Below, piece by piece: positions 7,151-12,872 of a stretch of 12,872 nt of DNA (positions are counted from its first letter, which is position 1; the number at the start of each line of letters is the position of its first letter). The notes under the pieces are model-generated. The model saw only the letters and a list, made by a program, of their open reading frames with translations. It made no database searches and was not told the DNA's origin. Made by a program: the position numbers and the translations under genes. The DNA lies in the NCBI GenBank assembly GCA_937894795.1, contig CALCQV010000015.1:1-12872 (forward strand). The letters are read 5' to 3'. Source of the DNA: an uncultured Bacteroidales bacterium (GTDB lineage Bacteria > Bacteroidota > Bacteroidia > Bacteroidales > Lentimicrobiaceae).

Positions 7151-7202
7151 AAATAATATTTTCCCTTAATTAAAACCTTCCCGGATGGTTTATATTGAGC
7201 TT

Positions 7203-8962
7203 TTACCTAATAAATACAACTTTCCTTGTTTCAGAAGTCACACCATTATTCACATTGATCAAATATATCAGATCTGTTGTTTTGAAGTTTAGATAAATAG
7301 TTTGTTGACCATTAACACTAACATCTTCTGTGTGTACTCTTTTACCGGTGGTAGTATAAATATTGATCATATATTGGCTTGGCTCGTTATTGACAATTGT
7401 CATCCTTATGCCGGTCTCATATATTCCATCAATCTTCCAACCTAAATTGATATCATCTTCAGAATCAATTTTCACCGATTTATCATGTGAAGGACATAAT
7501 TGGTTGTAATCTAAAATACCATCATAATCATCAAAATTTAACTCTGTGCTGCGACAACTTACAAGATGTGCACTGCATCCATCTGAATCACTTATATCCG
7601 CCTTCATCACAGCTTTACCTAACAACATACAGGCTGCTGAGTCATAACCAGCCGTATGTACCAGGCAGAAACCAAATTCAGGCGTTCCTGAACTACCTAT
7701 ATTATTATAGATCCCTACAATTGATAAATCGTGATCATTTGCAATTATCGAATTTTCTGGCGCCCAATAATTAGTTGCTTCAGCTTGCTTTCCTTGCGGA
7801 ATTGTATATTGTGAATAAATTTTAAATTCACTTTTACCTGTTAACAGATCGGTTGCATCGGCAATTTCGTAACTATACAGATATTGCAAACGTTCGGCTT
7901 CAAACAGATTTCCAGTTAAATAAATCTTTGAATTTTTATAATGCATGATATGTGATCGGGCAGGCCATACTTCATCTCCATATGAGAATGTGTATTTAAC
8001 CGGTTCTTGTACTACCTGTCCCAGACTACTATTTATTTCCATTATAGCAAAGTCATATTTATCACTATTCATTAACATGAGGAAGTTTCCATTGGAGGAG
8101 TATTCCACATCTACTCCTGAAAATCTGTCACTCCCGAAACTATATGTTTTAATCCATGAATAATTCAGGTTCATGTCTATCTTCCCTGCAAAAGGACTAT
8201 AATAACCTGGTGTTGCTTGCTTTGTATTAATACCTGTAAAAATGATTGACTGTTCATCTTTATCTATTTCCATATCAGTTACAGCACTTAATATTGGAAT
8301 AAGTGAAATATCGTCAGTATCAAATACAAGTGCTTGTCCAGAAGCAGGATTAGCGAAATCAATCTTTAAAATGAAGCCCTGTGACCTTCCAACCAAATCA
8401 TGCATATTCATTTGAGGTAAGACATTCTCACATAAGATGCCTGAGATATAGACTGAATTATTTCTCTCAGAATACTTTATCCTCAGTCCCACAGAATTTT
8501 TATCCACCTTGTCGACAGGATAAGATAGATTGTATAATATAAATTGATAGGCGTCATGGTCCTGCGGTCATAAATACCCATGAAAGGATAACCGGAATAA
8601 TCGTTTGGAACATCAGGATAATAAATTCCGGTTCCCACAGCATACTGGTTTTCTGAGGATGGGAACACCGCAAAATCAGTCAAAGCAAGATTCCCTGTAA
8701 ATAATTGACCAATAACTCCCTGTCCAATAACGTTACCGGTAACCGACTGCCCTGATACCCGATAATTTTGAGTAAGAAAGTCTGTATTGTTTCCAACTAC
8801 AAATTCCTTTGGTATTCCATCAACAGTTCCTCCCTCAATGTTATGGGAGAAGTGCTTTTTGTAAGTAATGGGATCGTCATAATTTGACTTTTCGAGTAAT
8901 TATGCGAAAGCACCTACAGTTACAAATGCTATCAAAATAGCTGTTGTTAAGATTTTTTTCAT
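7203..8962 (-). pseudogene. Broken gene for a secreted protein with T9SS type A sorting domain
   Basis: The ATG at 8960-8962 starts a clean signal peptide, MKKILTTAILIAFVTVGAFA. The next codon is TAA (8900-8902), where a Gln (CAA) would be typical, so one C-to-T change may explain it. Reading through, the frame continues sensibly (LLEKSNYDDPITYKKHF... to GIYDRRTMTPINLYY) until it fails with TGA at 8483-8485. The coding sense moves to another frame somewhere in 8485-8567 and then runs to 7203 as 434 codons. The 1760-nt span is not a multiple of three, which confirms the shift. The body lacks a recognised enzyme domain. The last 80 or so residues (NLGWKID...INIYTTTGKRV...YLINVNNGVTSETRKVVFIR) look like a T9SS type A C-terminal sorting domain. 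Two independent lesions favour a pseudogene, although assembly error is possible. It is divergent from the large surface-protein gene. Confidence 0.8.
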
Positions 8963-9026
8963 TGTGGTTAAATTTAGTTAATAACTGATTCAGTAATTAA
9001 ATCATATCCAATACCACCTGTATTAG

Positions 9027-9034
9027 CAAATTTA
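9027..9034 (-). promoter_or_regulatory. -7 box of the broken secreted-protein gene
   Basis: The minus strand reads TAAATTTG followed by C, a full TAnnTTTGC match, 64 nt before the ATG at 8962. No TTG lies at the standard spacing upstream. The promoter element is preserved although the gene is broken, which suggests recent inactivation. Confidence 0.5.
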
Positions 9035-9089
9035 TATAAAAATTTTCCAATTGTTAACTCATTAACAAAGAAACTTTTTAAAATTTCAC

Positions 9090-9097
9090 TATCTTTG
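9090..9097 (+). promoter_or_regulatory. -7 box of the large T9SS surface-protein gene
   Basis: TATCTTTG matches TAnnTTTG and ends 28 nt before the ATG at 9126, the same leader length as at carbamate kinase. The -33 region is A/T-rich without a TTG. With the box at 9027-9034 on the other strand it forms a divergent promoter pair in the 163-bp spacer. Confidence 0.5.
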
Positions 9098-9125
9098 ACA
9101 GGATGCTTAGCTAAATTTTTGAAAT

Positions 9126-12100
9126 ATGAGGATAATTACGAAGTTGCCCTTATACCTTTCCTTTCTTTTGATAATCATATACAGTAAATACGTATTTGCC
9201 CAGGGAAAAGAAGCCAATAACTGGTATTTTGGCAATAAAGCCGGGATAACATTTCAACAGGGTAGTCCTCCGGTGGCGTTGCTCGACGGCCAATCAGTCA
9301 GTCCCGTGGAAACAGGAACGGCCTGCATATCAGATAAAGATGGTAACTTACTCTTTTATTCTAATGGGACGACCATTTGGAATAAAAACCACCAGGTCAT
9401 GACTAATGGAGATAACATGGGTATGTGGTCTACCCAAGGCGGCATGATTGTAAACGACCCTGGTAATGAAAACAGATATTACTTTTTTAACTTTGCTATA
9501 ACCGGTGCACCTCCTGCACCGCTAAAGTTTCAGTATTCGGTTATTGATATGACAAATGGACTGGGTGAAGTACTTCCTGATCAAAAGGGAATATTTTTGT
9601 ACTTAAATACTACATATCATTTGAGTGCCATAATGCATGAGAATATGGAAGATGTATGGGTAGTGACTCATGGACTGGGAATTAACAGCTTTATTGCTTT
9701 CAGAGTAACTTCGACCGGTGTTATAACTACTCCGGAAATTAGTTATGCCGGTACTTCATATACATCTGCTACGGGCTATATGAAAATCTCTTCTGATGGT
9801 AAATGGCTGGGCATTGGTAATTTTTATCAATTTTTAACAGAGTTGTATCATTTTGATAATAGTACAGGGGTAGTTAGTAACGAGAATGTAGTAACAATTC
9901 CTGTGAGAGCCTGGGGCGTTGAGTTTTCACCCGACAATACTAAATTCTATGCACATGGAAATTACTTGGATTTTTATCAATATGACCTAACTTCTAATGA
10001 CCCTGCTCAAATTGCTGCATCGGCAGTTTCTTTAACAAATGAAATGTTTGGTGTAGGAGCATTACAATTAGGACCTGATGGAAAAATTTATGTTGGATAT
10101 GGTGGTGAGTATCTGGGCGTAATTCATGATCCGGATAAAAAAGGTTTGTTCTGCAATTTTGAGTTTCATGCTATATATCTTGAAGGACGGACGTATTTAG
10201 ACGGGTTACCGGTTTTTATGCAGTCCTATATGCGCAATCCTGAATTTACCGCAGCGCAGTATTGTGCCGGTCAGCCTACGCAGTTCAACATCATAAACAC
10301 CAATGGCATTGACTCAGTTTACTGGCAGTTTCATGATGCAGGCAATGCACCCAATGATACTTCTACCCTATTTGCACCCTCTTATACTTTCTCAACAGCC
10401 GACACTTTTTATGTTTCTCTGACAGCTTACTCAGGTTTATTACACAGGACGGTTATTGATACAGTTATAATATTTCAAACACCTATTCCATATCTTGGCA
10501 ATGACACTACATTCTGTCCCAACGATCCTATCAATCTGACTCTTGATGCCGGCCCCGGCACAACTTATAACTGGAACGGGAGTTTAACCCCCGGTGACAG
10601 CACCCTGGTTATAAATGATATTGGCATCTATACGGTACGGGTAAGTGATCACGGGTGCATTGGCAGGGATACCATCAATGTTTCAAGATACGCTGCAGCG
10701 ACAGCTGATACTTCCGGTTACACCCTTAAAAACAGCAACTGCAACCTGTCTGATGGTTCTATTACAGGCATTGTCTTCAATGCTGAACAGCCTTTTACCA
10801 TCACCTGGACAAATGCCTCTGGTACACAGGTTGGTACAGGCAGCGACCTTACAGGTATTCCTGCAGGCAGCTACACGGCTGAAGTTACATTTGGCAGCAA
10901 CTGCGTGCAATCATTTGGGCCATATGATATCAATGATAATGGTGCCATACAAATTGGAAACATAAGCAAGCAGGATGACCATTGCAGTCAGTTGCTAGGC
11001 TCATTGCTGGTTGTCCCAGAAACAGGCAACCCTGATGAATACTCTTACAGCATCAATGGAACCGATTATTTTGACAATGGCGGGGTGTTCAACAGTCTGC
11101 CGGCCGGTGCATACACTATAACCATCCGTAACCAGTCAGGCTGCATCAGCGTAGTGGTTCATGACACTATTGCTGATATACCCGGTCCCGATGTTAACTG
11201 CATTTCAGTTCCTGCAACAGGTACCAATGCTGATGGAAGCATTACAGTCATCTCATCAGGAACAGGACTCGTCTATCAACTGGAGGGATACCCCCCACAG
11301 ACAGAAAACACATTTGGCAATTTAATTGCAGCTACTTACTATGTTACGGTTACTGATGAATTTGGCTGCATTACATACGATACGGTTGTAGTTGAAAATC
11401 TGGAAGGTTCTCTTTTGGTGGCACTGGCTGATAAAGACCGCAAATGCCTTTATAAGCCTGCAAACTCCGGGATAAAGATAACCAGGGTTAACGGACTTAA
11501 AGATTTAAAGGCAGTGCTTTATTATAACGATAACATCCTCAACTGCACAAACTTTAATCCAAACAGTAGCGACTTCCCCGGAATAAAAGCCACCATGTAT
11601 TCAATTCCGCCAAGGATTGAGATCGTATGGAATGGCATAAATCCGCTGTTCAATGCTGATACACTCACAATGGGTACTCTTATCTTTGAAACCAAACAGT
11701 CAGGATCAGCCGATATCAACTGGGAGCCAAACACCATGGTTACTTACTTTTTAAACCAGAATGCCGATAATATACAGCCTGTTCTTATTCCCGGCATCAT
11801 TGAAGTCCACGAGATACCTGAAGCTGCAATTACCGGTTTACCGGTTATTTGCGAAGGAGACGATGCAACCATTGAAGCTGCTATAACCGGAGGCACGGAA
11901 CCTGTGGAATACCATTGGCAGACACCGGGTGGCGAGGTTACAACAAACACTATACCTGTTTTAAATGCTTCAGCACGTGATGCTGGCAGTTACACCTTCT
12001 ACACCAGCGATTTCTTCAATTGTGCGGATACTGCCAGATTTACACTCAAGGTAGTTCCCCTGCCCACAGCTAACTTCCCTGAAATAAACGATACCATCTG

Positions 12101-12539
12101 GTACGAACAAACATATTTACTTGAAGCTACACCGGGCTATTCAAACTATGAATGGTCAACAGGTGATACCACATACTACATCAATATCACCGATGAGGGT
12201 GAATACAGCATAATCCTGCAGACTGAAGAAGGCTGCCGGTCGGCAGATACCATTATGATGATGAACGCCTTCGTCCCGATCTATATCCCCAATGCCTTCA
12301 CCCCAAACGGCGACGGGTTGAATGATGTATTCAGGCCGGTAGTTGATTTAGAGCTGGTAAAGCAGTTTCACCTGTCCATTTATAACAAATGGGGAGAGCG
12401 CATCTTTGAAACATCGGCTGCAGGCAGGGGATGGGATGGAAAGAATGCCCAGCCGGGAGTGTATGTTTGGGTGATAACATATGAGAACAGGGTTGGGAAG
12501 GTATCAGAGACACGGGGCTGCGTAACAGTTATAAAGTAA
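9126..12539 (+). CDS. Large modular surface protein with T9SS type B (CHU_C, gliding-type) sorting domain
   Basis: A 1137-residue exported protein. After a signal peptide (about residues 1-25, ending KYVFAQ) comes a propeller-like region of about 350 residues, starting NNWYFGNKAGITFQ and containing WxIxSxDGKWLGIGN-like blades such as KISSDGKWLGIGN and VEFSPDNTKFYAHGN. Next are a PKD-like domain (about 378-453), an Ig-like domain (about 455-525, LGNDTTFCPNDPINLTLDAG), SprB-like repeats with PAGSYTAEV and PAGAYTITI turns (about 530-755), a probable cohesin-like module (about 760-890), two more Ig/PKD-like domains (about 895-1050) and the CHU_C domain (about 1053-1137, NAFTPNGDGLNDVF, IYNKWGERIFE, GVYVWVITY). 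T9SS would carry it across the outer membrane and anchor it or release it. Its role is probably adhesion or matrix; no catalytic motif was found. Samples of the first third are clearly more A/T-rich than samples of the rest. Confidence 0.88.
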   Translation: MRIITKLPLYLSFLLIIIYSKYVFAQGKEANNWYFGNKAGITFQQGSPPVALLDGQSVSPVETGTACISDKDGNLLFYSNGTTIWNKNHQVMTNGDNMGMWSTQGGMIVNDPGNENRYYFFNFAITGAPPAPLKFQYSVIDMTNGLGEVLPDQKGIFLYLNTTYHLSAIMHENMEDVWVVTHGLGINSFIAFRVTSTGVITTPEISYAGTSYTSATGYMKISSDGKWLGIGNFYQFLTELYHFDNSTGVVSNENVVTIPVRAWGVEFSPDNTKFYAHGNYLDFYQYDLTSNDPAQIAASAVSLTNEMFGVGALQLGPDGKIYVGYGGEYLGVIHDPDKKGLFCNFEFHAIYLEGRTYLDGLPVFMQSYMRNPEFTAAQYCAGQPTQFNIINTNGIDSVYWQFHDAGNAPNDTSTLFAPSYTFSTADTFYVSLTAYSGLLHRTVIDTVIIFQTPIPYLGNDTTFCPNDPINLTLDAGPGTTYNWNGSLTPGDSTLVINDIGIYTVRVSDHGCIGRDTINVSRYAAATADTSGYTLKNSNCNLSDGSITGIVFNAEQPFTITWTNASGTQVGTGSDLTGIPAGSYTAEVTFGSNCVQSFGPYDINDNGAIQIGNISKQDDHCSQLLGSLLVVPETGNPDEYSYSINGTDYFDNGGVFNSLPAGAYTITIRNQSGCISVVVHDTIADIPGPDVNCISVPATGTNADGSITVISSGTGLVYQLEGYPPQTENTFGNLIAATYYVTVTDEFGCITYDTVVVENLEGSLLVALADKDRKCLYKPANSGIKITRVNGLKDLKAVLYYNDNILNCTNFNPNSSDFPGIKATMYSIPPRIEIVWNGINPLFNADTLTMGTLIFETKQSGSADINWEPNTMVTYFLNQNADNIQPVLIPGIIEVHEIPEAAITGLPVICEGDDATIEAAITGGTEPVEYHWQTPGGEVTTNTIPVLNASARDAGSYTFYTSDFFNCADTARFTLKVVPLPTANFPEINDTIWYEQTYLLEATPGYSNYEWSTGDTTYYINITDEGEYSIILQTEEGCRSADTIMMMNAFVPIYIPNAFTPNGDGLNDVFRPVVDLELVKQFHLSIYNKWGERIFETSAAGRGWDGKNAQPGVYVWVITYENRVGKVSETRGCVTVIK

Positions 12540-12560
12540 AGGCTGCCTCAGGTATTGACA

Positions 12561-12589
12561 CATTCTTAACAAGCATTCTGATAAGAATG
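12561..12589. terminator. Weak A/T-rich hairpin after the surface-protein gene
   Basis: CATTCTTA (12561-12568) and TAAGAATG (12582-12589) form a perfect 8-bp stem with a 13-nt loop, 21 nt after the stop at 12539. An alternative 5-bp hairpin can form in the same stretch. The stem is poor in G+C, so termination is only suggested by position. Confidence 0.3.
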
Positions 12590-12620
12590 ATTTAACAGTT
12601 CAACTACTTATATTATTTTG

Positions 12621-12693
12621 AGCGGAAAACGGGGCTCGAACCCGCGACCCTCAGCTTGGGAATGCGATGCTCTACCAACTGAGCTACTTCCGC
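12621..12693 (-). tRNA. tRNA-Gly, anticodon CCC
   Basis: A 73-nt tRNA reading GGG codons, with no encoded CCA. On the minus strand the parts are acceptor GCGGAAG/TTTCCGC (one G-U at 7-66), D-arm GCTC-AGTTGGTA-GAGC, anticodon loop TTCCCAA, variable loop GGGTC, T-arm GCGGG-TTCGAGC-CCCGT and discriminator T, the usual base for tRNA-Gly. The anticodon stem is odd: TCGCA against GCTGA gives only T-A, C-G and G-U, and leaves C-C and A-G next to the loop. A refolding with G29-C40 and C30-G39, a bulged T41 and an 8-nt loop is possible. The identity call rests on anticodon and discriminator. Its promoter is at 12708-12738. It forms the right border of the candidate inserted region. Confidence 0.88.
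12651..12667. repeat. 17-bp direct repeat, right copy (candidate att core)
   Basis: Exact, same-orientation copy of 6825-6841, located in the anticodon arm of the complete tRNA-Gly. The wider alignment (12621-12667 with 6795-6841) is 41 of 47 identical, with all differences on the 3'-tRNA side of this core. Confidence 0.65.
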
Positions 12694-12707
12694 CTTAAAT
12701 AATGCGA

Positions 12708-12738
12708 CAAAGGTACAAAAACAAATTTTTCTTTTCAA
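12708..12738 (-). promoter_or_regulatory. Promoter of tRNA-Gly
   Basis: On the minus strand a -7 box TACCTTTG (12708-12715) lies 20 nt downstream of a TTG that is part of TTTG (12736-12739). It is a good match to the Bacteroidota consensus, and the box ends 14 nt before the tRNA 5' end at 12693. Confidence 0.65.
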
Positions 12739-12771
12739 ACCTTGCATTGAGAGTAATTAGCAGTTTTATTT

Positions 12772-12785
12772 ATGTAAATTTACAT
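12772..12785. promoter_or_regulatory. 14-bp perfect palindrome upstream of the transporter gene, possible operator
   Basis: ATGTAAATTTACAT is its own reverse complement and lies 28 nt before the ATG at 12814. The position and length suit a dimeric regulator site, but it is A/T-rich and could occur by chance. No TAnnTTTG box is seen in this spacer for the plus strand. Confidence 0.3.
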
Positions 12786-12813
12786 TCTAAAATCTTACCT
12801 TAAAGGTCATTTT

Positions 12814-12872
12814 ATGAATAAGAAACCTCGCCTGACGTTCTGGCAGATATTCAATATGAGTGTTGGATTCAT
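12814..12872 (+). CDS. MFS transporter, SLC45/maltose-type, first 19 residues (cut by right edge)
   Basis: The ATG at 12814 begins MNKKPRLTFWQIFNMSVGF and runs off the window. The block KPRLxFWQIxNMSxGF is the conserved start of Bacteroidota major-facilitator sugar transporters of the SLC45/GPH-like group, often found beside starch- or maltose-degrading genes. The FWQI segment precedes the first membrane helix. Only 19 codons are visible, so the call rests on this N-terminal signature. A 14-bp palindrome lies 28 nt upstream. Confidence 0.6.
   Translation, partial: MNKKPRLTFWQIFNMSVGF

Larger units (their letters stand above)
6532..7202. other. 670-bp gene-poor stretch: hairpin, tRNA remnant, short ORF, terminator
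   Basis: From 6532 to 6742 I see no credible coding frame or promoter. The rest holds, in order, a perfect 22-bp hairpin (6743-6789), the 3' part of a tRNA-Gly-like gene on the minus strand (6795-6841), about 140 A/T-rich bases with nothing recognisable (6842-6978), a short plus-strand ORF (6982-7116) and a hairpin terminator (7117-7150). This is the left border of the candidate inserted region. Confidence 0.7.
6825..12667. mobile_element. Candidate tRNA-Gly-bounded inserted region, no integrase visible
   Basis: The intact tRNA-Gly lies at the right end with its 3' side pointing into the segment, and a same-orientation copy of its 3' part lies at the left end. This is the arrangement created when an element inserts into a tRNA gene. 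Inside are a short ORF, a broken T9SS secreted-protein gene and a large T9SS surface protein gene. No integrase, excisionase, relaxase or transposase was recognised. This may be a decayed or integrase-free remnant, or the two tRNA sequences may have come together by ordinary rearrangement. Confidence 0.35.

Noticed and set aside
7203..8507. Separate 434-residue gene starting at a GTG at 8507
   Set aside because: It would be a T9SS-sorted protein without a signal peptide. A signal peptide and coherent coding sense continue upstream to 8962 in another frame, so this is the distal part of a broken gene.
8483..8683. 66-codon minus-strand ORF as an independent small gene
   Set aside because: It is the middle part of the same broken gene; coding sense continues upstream of its first start codon without interruption until the TAA at 8900-8902.
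10645..10965. 106-codon plus-strand ORF within the large surface-protein gene
   Set aside because: Out-of-frame shadow over the SprB-like repeat region; the main frame shows clear domain structure there.
1..12872. CRISPR array, rRNA, riboswitch or insertion sequence
   Set aside because: No regularly spaced repeats, rRNA signatures, transposase genes or recognisable riboswitch cores were seen on reading the window.

Overview
The window looks like a chromosomal segment from a member of the Bacteroidota. Four things support this: secreted proteins end in type IX secretion (T9SS) sorting domains of both type A and type B/gliding-motility style; the -7 box TAnnTTTG recurs upstream of genes on both strands; clear Shine-Dalgarno sequences are absent; and the tRNA gene does not encode CCA. 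Genus and species cannot be judged from the sequence alone.

The left part (1-6531) is an ordinary housekeeping block. It holds the 5' part of a carbamate kinase gene (minus strand, running off the left edge), a divergent EamA/DMT-family permease, a convergent stand-alone receiver-domain response regulator, the tRNA methylthiotransferase gene mtaB, a small exported YciI-like protein, an inositol-monophosphatase (SuhB-type) gene, and a membrane-bound NfeD/ClpP-class serine protease gene lying 11 nt behind the phosphatase gene. The permease and mtaB genes each have a TAnnTTTG box ending exactly 4 nt before the ATG, which suggests leaderless mRNAs.

The middle and right part (6790-12693) is different. 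It begins with the 3' 47 nt of a tRNA-Gly(CCC)-like gene (6795-6841), lying 5 nt from a perfect 22-bp hairpin. It ends with a complete tRNA-Gly(CCC) gene in the same orientation (12621-12693). The two copies match at 41 of 47 positions and share a 17-bp identical block centred on the anticodon loop. This is the geometry left when an element integrates into a tRNA gene. The enclosed 5.8 kb has no recognisable integrase. It carries a short ORF with its own terminator, a broken T9SS type A secreted-protein gene (nonsense codon straight after the signal peptide plus a frameshift), and, transcribed divergently from it, an intact 1137-residue modular T9SS type B surface protein. That protein has a propeller-like N-terminal region, PKD/Ig-like and SprB-like repeats, a probable cohesin-like module and a CHU_C sorting domain. 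Base composition by hand count is about 30-37% G+C in samples from the pseudogene and the first third of the large gene, and about 43-52% in samples from the rest of that gene.

At the right edge, beyond the tRNA gene, the first 19 codons of an MFS (SLC45/maltose-type) transporter gene begin at 12814, behind a 14-bp perfect palindrome. No CRISPR array, rRNA, insertion sequence or riboswitch was recognised.
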